NCBI RefSeq assembly: GCF_014699005.1
Contig: NZ_JACWZY010000030.1
Coordinates: 46,290-110,289 of the forward strand
Reading direction: 5' to 3'
From: Spirosoma profusum
Lineage (GTDB): Bacteria > Bacteroidota > Bacteroidia > Cytophagales > Spirosomataceae
DNA length: 64,000 bases
Both the position numbers and the translations under genes were made by a program. Within the stretch, counting starts at the first letter, position 1, and every line of letters begins with the position of its first letter. Positions 35,110 through 44,224 of this stretch are shown piece after piece. Under the pieces are notes generated by a model that saw nothing but the letters and a program-made list of their open reading frames with translations, ran no database searches and was not told the origin of the DNA.

Positions 35110-36108
35110 TTATAACCCCGTCGATTTCTCCATTTGTTCAGTGTATCTAGTACCCACTACGTCAATCTGAGCAGAAGCATTCTCAATCTCCTGAAGTTCC
35201 GCAGCCGTTAACTGAATCGCAGCGGCTCTATTGTTTTCGGTCAGCCGATGTAGCTTTGTGGTTCCCGGAATGGGCACAATCCAGGGTTTCTGCGCTAATA
35301 CCCAGGCTAACGCAATTTGTGCGGACGTAGCATTACGTTGTTCCGCATATTGTTGGAGCAAATCCAGCAGAGCTTTATTGGCAACACGAGCTTCCTCGGT
35401 GTATCGGGGTAAAATGTTACGTATATCGCCTTCCGCAAATTGGGTTTTTTCATCAATTTTACCAGCCAAAAACCCCTTCCCAAGTGGACTGAACGCTACG
35501 AAACCAATACCTAACTCCTCGATGGTCGGGATAATTTCTTTTTCGTGCTGGCGCGTCCAGAGTGAATACTCACTTTGCAGGGCAGTGACTGGCTGTACGG
35601 CGTGCGCCCGACGTATCGTTTGGGCTCCTGCTTCCGACAGACCGAAATGTTTGACTTTGCCTTCCTGAATTAAGTCTTTCACAGTTCCCGCTACGTCCTC
35701 AATTGGTACGTTGGGGTCAACGCGGTGCTGGTATAATAAGTCGATGACATCTACACGCAGCCGTTTCAGGGACGCTTCGGCTACCCGACGGATGTTATCG
35801 GGCCGACTGTTGACGCCAGCCATTTTCCCGTCCTGAATGTTGAACCCGAATTTGGTAGCAATCACTACGTTGCCTTTAAACGGTTCCAGCGCTTCGCCGA
35901 CTAGTTCTTCGTTGATGAAGGGGCCGTACACTTCAGCCGTATCGAAGAACGTAACGCCCTGATCAACAGCTTCGCGGAGTAGGGAAATCATTTCATGGTT
36001 GTCTTTGGGCGGCCCATAGCCAAAGCTCATTCCCATACAGCCAAGACCAAGGGCCGATACCTCAAGATTACTCTGGCCAAGTTGGCGTTTTTGCATGATT
36101 GTGCTCAT
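35110..36108 (-). CDS. Aldo/keto reductase
   Basis: This 332-residue NADPH-dependent oxidoreductase has a TIM barrel of the AKR superfamily, AKR13/YajO-like. The catalytic tetrad is visible as TFFDTAEVYGP (Asp and Tyr), VIATKFGF (Lys) and LLYQHRVDP (His). The cofactor-binding end is IPIPGTTKLHRLTEN. I chose ATG 36108 (MSTIMQKRQLG); the longer open frame adds residues unlike the family. It is divergent from the lipoprotein gene. Confidence 0.93.
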   Translation of the reverse strand: MSTIMQKRQLGQSNLEVSALGLGCMGMSFGYGPPKDNHEMISLLREAVDQGVTFFDTAEVYGPFINEELVGEALEPFKGNVVIATKFGFNIQDGKMAGVNSRPDNIRRVAEASLKRLRVDVIDLLYQHRVDPNVPIEDVAGTVKDLIQEGKVKHFGLSEAGAQTIRRAHAVQPVTALQSEYSLWTRQHEKEIIPTIEELGIGFVAFSPLGKGFLAGKIDEKTQFAEGDIRNILPRYTEEARVANKALLDLLQQYAEQRNATSAQIALAWVLAQKPWIVPIPGTTKLHRLTENNRAAAIQLTAAELQEIENASAQIDVVGTRYTEQMEKSTGL

Positions 36109-36333
36109 AACGATGTGTGTTTTATTGGGTACAAACGTACAATAGAGACCGACGGATAACAACAAAATCCAATCGGATCGCCGAAGCGACAAGACATTAC
36201 GAAATTCAAACATACGTAGCAACACCTGTAGCAAACAGGTCATTTTCTACAAATCAGCCTGCTTATTCCGACAGTTATTTACCCGGAGTCTCCAGTTGTT
36301 GATTCGCGCTGGTACCCACGCTCGGCACCCTGC

Positions 36334-36341
36334 TACCTTTG
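36334..36341 (+). promoter_or_regulatory. -7 element upstream of lipoprotein gene
   Basis: TACCTTTG matches TAnnTTTG and lies 55 bp upstream of the ATG at 36397. No -33 element at the usual spacing is seen. Confidence 0.5.
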
Positions 36342-36396
36342 TGTCGTTCAAACAAATGAACGATCTAAATTTTCTCACAATCACTAAACAACAACA

Positions 36397-37284
36397 ATGA
36401 ATACCTTCGTAAAAAGTACGCTTGCCCTGTTTGGAGTAGCTCTGACAATGAGCTTAGTTTCTTGTAATAAAGATAGTATGATGGAGTCGGTTCGCCCGGA
36501 TAACGGCGTGAACGACAATAATACCCGCCCCGATGGTCCCGGTACTATTTCGCCGATTAATTCGGGTGATGTTATCGTGGCTCAATTTAAAAAATACACG
36601 CTGGTGAAACAGGGTAGCTCACTACTATCGTATGATGTAGATGGCAACATCAACAAGCTCGGGTCATCCTTCGAACCAAACTATTATTGGGAATTCATTC
36701 GGGCTTCCAACGGGTCGGGCATGACGATTCAACTGCTTAACAATTTTAAGTTATGGAATAAAACGCTGGTTCTCTTCGATGCCCAAAAACGTGCAAAAAC
36801 ATCGTTCGTCAATAAATACGACAACAGCGGAAACCACCTGTCGCAGGTTCAGTATGATTATCAGTACAATGGAGCCGGAAAACTCCAATCGATTGTGGGT
36901 AACAACAATGAGCAGTATGTTTTTAGTTACGATGGCAGCGGTAATCTGGAGAAAATTGATATCTCAAGAAGTGGTAAAAAACAGGTGATGCAGTTTCAGT
37001 TTCAAGGGGCAACGGATAAGATTCATCTGAATCCAATCTGGCAGACCATGTACGATCAGATTCCGCAGTACCTGCCCATTTTCGGTAAGTTTTCGAACAA
37101 GTTATTGACTTCGTTCAAACTCATCGATCTGCCTTCGAACAATGTCCTCGAAGACGTAACATACAGCTACACACTTAACGCCGATGGTATGCCGACTAAT
37201 AAGCATGAGCTTCGTAAAACGGGTGGATACACGCTGAATTACGACTATTCAATGGAATACAACGTAACGTTTATAAAACCGTAA
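36397..37284 (+). CDS. Lipoprotein with YD-repeat-like segments
   Basis: This 295-residue protein has a type II signal peptide with lipobox LVSC, the Cys near residue 23, followed by a Asp/Asn-rich spacer. The C-terminal two thirds contain YQYNGAGKLQSIVGNNN, FSYDGSGNLEKID and YTLNADGMPTNKHEL, which resemble the Y-D repeats of Rhs/DUF4595-type proteins. It is probably a periplasmic or surface lipoprotein of unknown function. It is followed by a family A inverted repeat. Confidence 0.8.
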   Translation: MNTFVKSTLALFGVALTMSLVSCNKDSMMESVRPDNGVNDNNTRPDGPGTISPINSGDVIVAQFKKYTLVKQGSSLLSYDVDGNINKLGSSFEPNYYWEFIRASNGSGMTIQLLNNFKLWNKTLVLFDAQKRAKTSFVNKYDNSGNHLSQVQYDYQYNGAGKLQSIVGNNNEQYVFSYDGSGNLEKIDISRSGKKQVMQFQFQGATDKIHLNPIWQTMYDQIPQYLPIFGKFSNKLLTSFKLIDLPSNNVLEDVTYSYTLNADGMPTNKHELRKTGGYTLNYDYSMEYNVTFIKP

Positions 37285-37345
37285 GACGCACTGCTCGAAA
37301 TGGCCAATTGACAAGTTAAATGACTGATCAATTGGCCATTATTGA

Positions 37346-37440
37346 ATTTTTTGTCATCCTGACGCAGGAAGGACCTTAAGGTTTCCTAGCACTCTAGTGA
37401 GGGACTTTAAGATCCTTCCTGCGTCAGGATGACAAAAAAT
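37346..37440. repeat. Family A palindrome (arms 34 nt)
   Basis: Arms 37346-37379 and 37407-37440 match at 33 of 34 positions and contain GTCATCCTGACGCAGGAAGG. Both outer ends are A/T runs of six. It lies between the lipoprotein and the convergent efflux genes. Confidence 0.93.
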
Positions 37441-37499
37441 AACTACCCATAAGTCAGGTTACGTAGTAGAGCCAAACTGATTTAACAACGTAACAAAAC

Positions 37500-37539
37500 A
37501 AAAAAGGTGAATCCGGTACGTCCAGATTCACCCTTTTTT
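37500..37539. terminator. Bidirectional intrinsic terminator
   Basis: AAAAAAGGTGAATC and GATTCACCCTTTTTT form a stem around a 12-nt loop with A and T runs on either side. It lies 21 bp past the stop of the RND pump gene on the minus strand. Confidence 0.85.
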
Positions 37540-37560
37540 GTTTTTGCTACGTTTGGTCGA

Positions 37561-40500
37561 TTATGCCGGAGCAACAACTTCCTGTGGTTTCGACTTATCG
37601 CCTTTTGTGCCGCCTTTCGCATGAGAATCCTTATTGGGCTGTACATCTTTCCGGCGACTCATGTACGTGTAAATGACCGGTACTACGTAGAGCGTCAGAA
37701 CGAGCGAAAACAACAGCCCGCCCACAATCACGATACCCAGTGGTACGCGGCTTTTGGCGGCTGAACCCAGCGCCAGAGCTAGCGGCAAAGCACCAAACGC
37801 AGCCACTAAGGTCGTCATCAGAATGGGTCGCAAACGTAGCGCGGCCGATTCAGCAGCAGCTTCAAATTTATTCTTACCCGTCAGTCGCTGCTCGTTGGCA
37901 AATTCCACAATCAGAATCCCGTTTTTCGTAACCAGTCCTACAAGCATGATGATACCAATCTGACTGAAGATATTTAGTGTTTGATTAAACATCCAGAGTG
38001 AGAATACGGCCCCGGCCAGTGCCAGCGGTACCGTCATCATAATGATGAGTGGGTCGATGAACGAATCGAACTGAGCAGCCAGTACCAGATAAATCAGAAC
38101 CAGCGCCAGCAGGAACGCAAACAACGTATTACCCGAACTTTCAGCATAGTCACGAGAGGGTCCAGAGAGAGCCGTCTGGAACGTATCATCCAGCGTACGG
38201 GCGGCTATGGCACGCATAGCTTCTACTCCGTCACCAATGGTTTTGCCGGGCGCTAAGCTGGCTTGAATCGTTGCTGATTTAAATCGATTATAGTGATACA
38301 CTTGTGGAGGGCTGCTGACCTCCTGAAATTTCACCAGGTTGTCTAACTGAATCAGCTGACCTGAAGTCGAGCGAATGTAAAATGATGCCAGATCAAACGG
38401 TTCGTCCCGGTCACCCCGGTCCACCTGTCCGATCACTTGGTACTGCTTTCCGTTCATCAGGAAGTAGGCAAGGCGTCGGTTACTGAGGGCCAACTGGAGC
38501 GTCTGCGCTACGTCCTGCACCGAAATGCCCAGGTTGGTTGCTTTCTCCCGGTCGATAGTGATATTCAGTTCAGGTTTGTTGAATTTCAGGTCGGTATCGG
38601 GGTTTACGAACGTAGGATCTTTCTGAACCTCATCCATGAATACAGGAAGTTTCTCCCGCAGCTTTTCAAAATTCAGGTTCTGAATCACGAACTGAATTGG
38701 CTGACCACCGCCCCGGCCTACCTGAATGGTCTGATCCTGGTTGGGAAACATGCGGGCTTCGGTAAACTTCCGGAGGTTTTTGGTCAGATAATCGACGATT
38801 TCCTGTTGCGAACGTTTCCGGTCGACGGCATCGACCATATTGACCATTACGAACGACGAGTTAACCGATCCCGACCCAGTAAAACCAGGGGCTACTACGC
38901 TGAAGGCCAGTTTGTTTTCAGGTATCGAATCCATCACAAACTGCATCACCCGGTCGGTAAGGTTGGCCTGAGCTTCATAGCTGGTACCTTCGGGCGAGGT
39001 GATGGAAATGCGGCTTCGGCCCCGGTCTTCGAGAGGAGCCAACTCTGATTTAAGCAGCGAACCGATGCCAAAAATGATTGCCACACAGGCTGCAATCATA
39101 GCCAATGCCCAACCGCGTTTCCGCATGAAACCATCCAGCGACGATCGATACGTATCATCAAGCCATTCGAAGAAGGGTTCTGTTTTGCGGTAAAACCAGG
39201 ACCGGCCGTGGTTTTTGCTAGTTAGCTTTACGCTCAATACAGGCGTCAGCGTTAGCGATACGAAAGCCGAAATCAATACGGCTCCGGCCACCACAATCCC
39301 GAATTCCCGGAACAAGCGCCCCACGAACCCCTGAAGGAAGATAATCGGCAGAAACACAATTGCCAACGTAATGGACGTAGAAACGACGGCGAAGAAAATC
39401 TCGTTGGAGCCTTCGCGTGCCGCTTTATCGGTGTCCATACCCTGTTCAATCTTCTTGAAGATATTCTCCGTCACCACAATCCCGTCATCCACCACCAGTC
39501 CCGTTGCCAGCACGATACCCAACAGCGTCAGTACGTTCACACTGAAGTCGGCTACATACATGATGAAAAACGCGCCGATAAGTGAAACCGGAATGTCGAT
39601 GAGTGGTCGGAAGGCAATCAGCCAGTCGCGGAAGAAGAAGTAAATAACGAGCACAACCAGTACAAACGAGATGATCAGCGTTTCGCCCACTTCTTCGATG
39701 GCACGCCGGATAAACGTAGAACGGTCAACCCCTATGTAGCAGATAATATCGCTGGGTAGCTCTTTTTTGATCTGATCGAATCGCTTGTAGAACTCATCGG
39801 CAATGTTCACATAGTTAGCGCCCGGTTGCGGAATTAATGCCATCGACACGCCCACTACACCGTTCTGCTTCGAGATAGTTTCTTCGTTTTCAGCACCGAT
39901 TACGGCGTAGCCCACGTCTTTAAACCGGATAATCTGGTTGGCGGTCTGCCTAAGAATCAGGTTATTGAAATCGTCTTCAGAAACAAGACGCCCAACGGCT
40001 TTCACCGTCAGTTCGGTATTGTTTCCATATACCTTTCCACTCGGCAACTCTACGTTCTGGGCGTTTAGTGCGGCTTGGATATCCTGCGCCGTCAGGCGGT
40101 AAGCTGTCAGTTTAATGGGGTCGATCCAGAGCCGCATAGCCTGACGTTTCAGCCCATAAATCTGAACCTGACTTACTCCCGGAATAGTCTGGATACGTTC
40201 CTGAAGCACATTTTCGGCATAATCCGACAACTGCGTTGGGTTGCGGGTCATACTTTGCACGTTCATGAAAATAATCGGCTCGGAGTTGGCATCAGCCTTC
40301 GTCACAACCGGAGGGGCGTCGATATCCTGCGGAAGCTGACGTTGGGCCTGTGCTACCTTGTCACGGACGTCGTTGGCGGCCTGTTCTAGGTTCGCATCGA
40401 GATTAAACTCAACCGTAATGGTGCTGGCACCCAGCGAACTATTCGAGGAAATCGTCCGGATGCCTTCGATGCTGTTCAGTGACTTCTCGATAGGCTCCGT

Positions 40501-40689
40501 AATCTGTGATTCAATGATTTCGGGATTGGCGCCCGCGTAGTTCGTTCGCACCGAAATTACAGGCGGGTCGATGGCCGGATATTCACGTACCCCCAGGAAC
40601 GTGAAGCCAATAACGCCAAACAGCACAATCACGATGGACATTACCATCGCGAAAACAGGCCGGTTCAGACTAAGTTCGGGAAGAGACAT
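37561..40689 (-). CDS. RND efflux pump, HAE1/AcrB-type inner-membrane transporter
   Basis: This 1042-residue proton-driven pump has the usual length and two repeats of six helices with large periplasmic loops. Signs include LSRNRPVFAM-like start (LSLNRPVFAMVMSIV), GVREYPAIDPPVISV, the helix 4 aspartates in GLVVDDGIVVTENI (proton relay) and FSQIGIIMLVGLVTKNGILIVEFAN. I chose ATG 40689 because the upstream codons translate an inverted repeat. It is coupled with the adaptor gene upstream; no TolC-type outer-membrane gene lies in the window. It should export drugs or metabolites. Confidence 0.95.
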   Translation of the reverse strand: MSLPELSLNRPVFAMVMSIVIVLFGVIGFTFLGVREYPAIDPPVISVRTNYAGANPEIIESQITEPIEKSLNSIEGIRTISSNSSLGASTITVEFNLDANLEQAANDVRDKVAQAQRQLPQDIDAPPVVTKADANSEPIIFMNVQSMTRNPTQLSDYAENVLQERIQTIPGVSQVQIYGLKRQAMRLWIDPIKLTAYRLTAQDIQAALNAQNVELPSGKVYGNNTELTVKAVGRLVSEDDFNNLILRQTANQIIRFKDVGYAVIGAENEETISKQNGVVGVSMALIPQPGANYVNIADEFYKRFDQIKKELPSDIICYIGVDRSTFIRRAIEEVGETLIISFVLVVLVIYFFFRDWLIAFRPLIDIPVSLIGAFFIMYVADFSVNVLTLLGIVLATGLVVDDGIVVTENIFKKIEQGMDTDKAAREGSNEIFFAVVSTSITLAIVFLPIIFLQGFVGRLFREFGIVVAGAVLISAFVSLTLTPVLSVKLTSKNHGRSWFYRKTEPFFEWLDDTYRSSLDGFMRKRGWALAMIAACVAIIFGIGSLLKSELAPLEDRGRSRISITSPEGTSYEAQANLTDRVMQFVMDSIPENKLAFSVVAPGFTGSGSVNSSFVMVNMVDAVDRKRSQQEIVDYLTKNLRKFTEARMFPNQDQTIQVGRGGGQPIQFVIQNLNFEKLREKLPVFMDEVQKDPTFVNPDTDLKFNKPELNITIDREKATNLGISVQDVAQTLQLALSNRRLAYFLMNGKQYQVIGQVDRGDRDEPFDLASFYIRSTSGQLIQLDNLVKFQEVSSPPQVYHYNRFKSATIQASLAPGKTIGDGVEAMRAIAARTLDDTFQTALSGPSRDYAESSGNTLFAFLLALVLIYLVLAAQFDSFIDPLIIMMTVPLALAGAVFSLWMFNQTLNIFSQIGIIMLVGLVTKNGILIVEFANEQRLTGKNKFEAAAESAALRLRPILMTTLVAAFGALPLALALGSAAKSRVPLGIVIVGGLLFSLVLTLYVVPVIYTYMSRRKDVQPNKDSHAKGGTKGDKSKPQEVVAPA

Positions 40690-40724
40690 TGCTTTTGTTG
40701 TTTTTAGTGATGAGTGATAAACGG

Positions 40725-40783
40725 TGAGTGATGAGTTTACTGACGCTAGCAACTATTGAGAGCGTCAGCAAACTCATCGTTCA
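40725..40783. repeat. Imperfect inverted repeat between pump and adaptor genes
   Basis: TGAGTGATGAGTTTACTGACGCT (40725-40747) pairs with 40761-40783 at 20 of 23 positions. GTGATGAG-type units are repeated around it. It could adjust the ratio of adaptor to pump expression. Confidence 0.7.
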
Positions 40784-40801
40784 TCACTTCTCTCTCATCA
40801 C

Positions 40802-41953
40802 TCAGTTTTGTGCAACTTTTGGGCCGCTGCCTGACAGCGTTATTACTTTTCCAACTTTAACAGGCGCATCAGGTTTGAGGAACAGCAACCCCGTTGTCGC
40901 TACTGTATCACCCGCATTTAAACCTGATAGTACCTGAATGGTACCTGCCGTCCGCAAACCGGTTTTTATATCCTTAAATACTGCTTTGCCGTTTTTGACT
41001 AAAATGACCTGATTCGTTCGGGTTTGGGGAATGACCGCCTGCGTAGGTACTACCAGACTTTGTTCATTCTGAACCGTCAGCGTAACCCGGGCAAACGTGC
41101 CCGGACGGTATTGGAGCGATGTGTTGTTGACCCGAGCCCGGATACGCAAATTTCGCGTTTGTTCTTCTACCCCAGGTTCAATGGCATACACTACACCCCC
41201 ACTCGGCTTTTTGGCTCCATCCACTAAAAACGAAATTACACTGCCACTCCGCACGTAAGGGCCGTATTTTTCGGGAATGGAAAAGTCAAGTTTCAGCGAC
41301 GATACCTGCTGCAATCGGGCAATCAGGGTGTTAGGGGTTATAACGGCACCGGGGCTCACGTTTCGGAGGCCAATAACACCTGAAAAAGGTGCCCGGATTT
41401 CGGTGCGTTGCAGATTAGCTTTTACCAGTTCGATGTCGGCCAGCGACGATTGCAGATTCGTCGTCACAATGTCGTACTCCTGCTGACTGATACCACCACG
41501 GGCCAATAGCTGTTTATTGCGTTCTTCGGTTCGCCGGGCGTTATCGGCCTGAGCCTGAAGTTTCTGAAGTTGTGCCTTCAGGTCGGCGTCAAAGAGTTTG
41601 ACCAATAATTCGCCTTTGGTTACGGGCCTCCCTTCCTGAATGTTAAGCTGCGTGATACGCGCTGATAATTCAGGGTAGATATCGACCTGCTCGGCCGCCA
41701 ATAAAGAACCACTCGACACAATATCTTCCTGAAGCCTTTTCGTAATCACCACAAAGCCGTTGACACTAGTTGGGGCCGCATCCCGGCCTGCGCCACCTTT
41801 GCCGCCAGGGCCTCCACCCTGACCACCACCACCTCGGCCCCCACCACCAGGACCACCGCCCGAGGCTCCAGGAGCTGGATGTAATATTTTATTATACACA
41901 ATAATCCCGCCGACAACAAGAGCGACGAGGCCGATAGCAATCCACCTTTTCAC
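40802..41953 (-). CDS. RND periplasmic adaptor (membrane fusion protein)
   Basis: This 383-residue protein starts with GTG (41953) and an N-terminal membrane anchor (IAIGLVALVVGGIIVY). A striking Gly-rich segment follows (about 30-55, GGGPGGGGRGGGGQGGG), then lipoyl and hairpin regions (DIYPELSARITQLNIQEGRPV, KLQAQADNARRTEERNKQLL, IRAPFSGVIGLRNVSPGAVI) and beta-barrel and proximal domains. It links the pump to an outer-membrane channel. A -33/-7 promoter lies just upstream, so adaptor and pump form one operon. Confidence 0.94.
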   Translation of the reverse strand: MKRWIAIGLVALVVGGIIVYNKILHPAPGASGGGPGGGGRGGGGQGGGPGGKGGAGRDAAPTSVNGFVVITKRLQEDIVSSGSLLAAEQVDIYPELSARITQLNIQEGRPVTKGELLVKLFDADLKAQLQKLQAQADNARRTEERNKQLLARGGISQQEYDIVTTNLQSSLADIELVKANLQRTEIRAPFSGVIGLRNVSPGAVITPNTLIARLQQVSSLKLDFSIPEKYGPYVRSGSVISFLVDGAKKPSGGVVYAIEPGVEEQTRNLRIRARVNNTSLQYRPGTFARVTLTVQNEQSLVVPTQAVIPQTRTNQVILVKNGKAVFKDIKTGLRTAGTIQVLSGLNAGDTVATTGLLFLKPDAPVKVGKVITLSGSGPKVAQN

Positions 41954-41993
41954 AGAGAAAAAATTAGCAAGAGAGAATGAAGAATTAACAGTA

Positions 41994-42022
41994 CAAATTA
42001 CGTATTTGTTACAGACTACAAA
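41994..42022 (-). promoter_or_regulatory. Promoter of the efflux operon
   Basis: On the minus strand TTTG is followed after 18 nt by TAATTTG, close to the Bacteroidota pattern TTTG-N19-TAnnTTTG. It ends 40 bp before the GTG start of the adaptor gene. Confidence 0.5.
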
Positions 42023-42280
42023 GCTATTGATGTTTAAGACTATAACAACCGACCTTTACTTCTCAGAAATGAGTTTTTTATAAACACTTTTCTGGAATAT
42101 TGCGCTGAAAGGCAATGATTTATCCGTAAAAACGCTTAGCCAGATTTAGGTAGATGTAGCAATGGATACGCTACCAAATTCGAGTCTGATGTATACAGCT
42201 GTTTGTTTATCAAAATGATACGTAACATCACAACGAAACCAATGATTACATAACTTTCAGGAACTACTTAATTGAAAGCG

Positions 42281-42341
42281 GGAGTGTTACGTTGTAGAAA
42301 AGAGGTTTAAACCTGAAAATATTTCTACAACGTAGTACTCC
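42281..42341. repeat. Inverted repeat with central AGGTTTAAACCT
   Basis: Arms 42281-42300 and 42322-42341 match at 18 of 20 positions (GTTGTAGAAA / TTTCTACAAC). A perfect 12-nt palindrome at 42303-42314 sits in the loop. It lies just after the stop of the esterase gene (minus strand), in a 400-bp gap that otherwise holds only the efflux promoter. Confidence 0.75.
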
Positions 42342-42353
42342 TAACGTAGCGGT

Positions 42354-43244
42354 TTAAAGTACAGCAGCACCGTTAGCTTTCAGAATTTTATTGAAAAAGA
42401 GCAGTTGATAAGGTAAAGCATTCTCCCAGTAGTCCCAGGTATGCGCTCCGGGGCGCTCTACGTAATCGTGTGGCGTTTTATTTTCGAGCAGCCGACGATG
42501 TACATCTCGATTGGTATCAATCAGAAAATCATCCACGCCAATATCAAAAATAAGCGGCAAATTATTGGCTTTCATCTGATCGACCAGTGTGACTATCGTG
42601 TAGCCTGGATAGGGTACGTCGCCATCTTTTGGAGGACCTAACAACTTCTTGAAATTTTCACTACGTGACTGCGCAAATTCGGTAGGCACTTTCCAGGTCG
42701 CCGTGTTGATATTCATAACGCCACTCATGCTGCCAGCGGCTGCGTACAAATCCGGGTGGCGACAGGCAATGAACATAGACCCGTGACCACCCATACTCAG
42801 ACCGGCGATGATACGTCCTTTGCGCTCACGGATGGTCCGATACGTATTATCGATTTTATCAATCAGTTCCTTCGAGATGAACGTTTCGAACTGGCTGGTC
42901 TTTACCAGCGGACTGTCGAAATAATAGCTGGTTGGGTCGCCATCCGGCGTAATGATGATCAGCTTATATTGGTCGGCGAGCCGGTGCAGGAGTGATTGGT
43001 CGGGTGTTTTCGTCAGCCAGTCTCGATAGTTACCCGTGCCGCCGTGGAGTAGGTAAAGCACCGGAAACGTTTGCCCTGCTTTTCGCATTTTTTTGTCGGC
43101 GTAGGAGGCTGGTAATACAACAGCGGCACGTAATGTACGGCCCATGCTGGCACTCTGAATGTCTAACGTATCGACAGTTGCGGCTGTACTACGTAGTGAA
43201 AAGCTGAATGAAATTAAGCAGACAAGTAGGTAGCGATTAAGCAT
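42354..43244 (-). CDS. Secreted esterase, FrmB/esterase D-like alpha/beta hydrolase
   Basis: This 296-residue protein has a signal peptide (MLNRYLLVCLISFSFSLRSTAA). The putative-esterase fold shows LYLLHGGTGNYRDW (oxyanion side), the nucleophile in IAGLSMGGHGSMFIA, Asp in FDIGVDDFLID and the final His in PGAHTWDYWENAL. Relatives include S-formylglutathione hydrolases and feruloyl esterases. I chose ATG 43244; an upstream ATG at 43271 is possible, while further extension translates an inverted repeat. Confidence 0.88.
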   Translation of the reverse strand: MLNRYLLVCLISFSFSLRSTAATVDTLDIQSASMGRTLRAAVVLPASYADKKMRKAGQTFPVLYLLHGGTGNYRDWLTKTPDQSLLHRLADQYKLIIITPDGDPTSYYFDSPLVKTSQFETFISKELIDKIDNTYRTIRERKGRIIAGLSMGGHGSMFIACRHPDLYAAAGSMSGVMNINTATWKVPTEFAQSRSENFKKLLGPPKDGDVPYPGYTIVTLVDQMKANNLPLIFDIGVDDFLIDTNRDVHRRLLENKTPHDYVERPGAHTWDYWENALPYQLLFFNKILKANGAAVL

Positions 43245-43278
43245 AGAGGGAGTTTTGGTTCTGGTTTGCATTAGTAGT

Positions 43279-43370
43279 TTTTTGTCATTCTGACGAAGGA
43301 AGAATCTTAAGGTATTCATAATCACGAGTAAGGAAATCCTAAGATTCTTCCTTCGTCAGAATGACAAAAA
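43279..43370. repeat. Family A palindrome (arms 31 nt, perfect)
   Basis: Arms 43279-43309 and 43340-43370 match at 31 of 31 positions and contain GTCATTCTGACGAAGGAAG. Further pairing continues with one-base bulges. It lies between the Nudix stop and the esterase start, both on the minus strand. Confidence 0.93.
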
Positions 43371-43480
43371 CGTTAATTTTTACCTATTCTCAAAAGGTGA
43401 AATTGTATGGAGAGTGTTGAGCGAAGTGTATCAGTAGAGGTAATCGCTACGTAGTAATTCCTACTTTAGGTTATGCGTTA

Positions 43481-44110
43481 CTACGTATCCATCACCATCA
43501 ATAACTCACTGATCATCATGGCAGTGGCGCCCCAGACTCGGTGCCCCTGAATCTGGTAAAAAGGCGCATCGACCATAACGCCCCGTACTTCAATCTGGCT
43601 ATCACCCACGATGGTTTCATCCAGTAGCGTTTCCAGATCGACTTCAATAACCGCTTCGACTTCGTGGGGGTCGGGGTAAAAATCGGGGCAGTAGGGGAGA
43701 ACGCCTACAACCGGCTGCACAAAAAAGTTGCTGGGTGGAATATATAATTCGGTCAGCAGACCCAGCACCTTTACGTCTGATACCCGAATGCCTACTTCCT
43801 CCTGTGCTTCACGTAGTGCTGTGCGAACCAGATTTTCGTCGAATCGCTCCATCCGACCACCTGGAAAAGCCATCTGACCCGCATGAACGCCATCATACTG
43901 CGGCCGTAGTATGAGCGGCAGGTAGACTGATTGCTGATAGGGGTAAAAACAGATCAACACCGCACTTCGGCGTGTGCGCTCGTTGGGCTTGATACCCATC
44001 CGATACCGATTCGACGACGCCATCTTCCGATGGGCTGCTTCACCCGGCAACGGTCGCTGTAACCGCTGTCTGAGGTCTTCGGTAAAGGCATGAAACGAGG
44101 TGTCGATCAT
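43481..44110 (-). CDS. Nudix hydrolase, CoA pyrophosphatase type
   Basis: This 209-residue protein has the Nudix box GGRMERFDENLVRTALREAQEEVGI with the Mg-binding glutamates. LPLILRPQYDGVHAGQMAFPGG precedes it, as in the NudL/YeaB subgroup that cleaves CoA and its derivatives to 3',5'-ADP and 4'-phosphopantetheine. It acts in the cytoplasm. It is separated from the FAD oxidoreductase by 114 bp. Confidence 0.9.
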   Translation of the reverse strand: MIDTSFHAFTEDLRQRLQRPLPGEAAHRKMASSNRYRMGIKPNERTRRSAVLICFYPYQQSVYLPLILRPQYDGVHAGQMAFPGGRMERFDENLVRTALREAQEEVGIRVSDVKVLGLLTELYIPPSNFFVQPVVGVLPYCPDFYPDPHEVEAVIEVDLETLLDETIVGDSQIEVRGVMVDAPFYQIQGHRVWGATAMMISELLMVMDT

Positions 44111-44224
44111 GTTTAAGTTTATAATCGTAAGTCGTTAGTCATCAGTTTATAGTTGCTGAAGCAAACCGTTTTGCACAACTAACGACTAGTGAACGCTCCG
44201 GCGGCCCCGGTGACGACTAATGAC

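Noticed and set aside
37561..41953. RND pump as part of the PKS-NRPS cluster
   Set aside because: 30 kb away with unrelated genes between; a general efflux system is more likely.
43245..43325. N-terminal extension of the secreted esterase
   Set aside because: It translates the family A palindrome; the signal peptide begins at ATG 43244.
44110..44224. GAACGCTCCGGCGGCCCC near 44190 as a family A repeat
   Set aside because: Only a partial match to one arm of the 34875 repeat; surrounding arms (TAAGTCGTTAG / CTAACGACTAG) pair weakly, so I did not list it as a full element.
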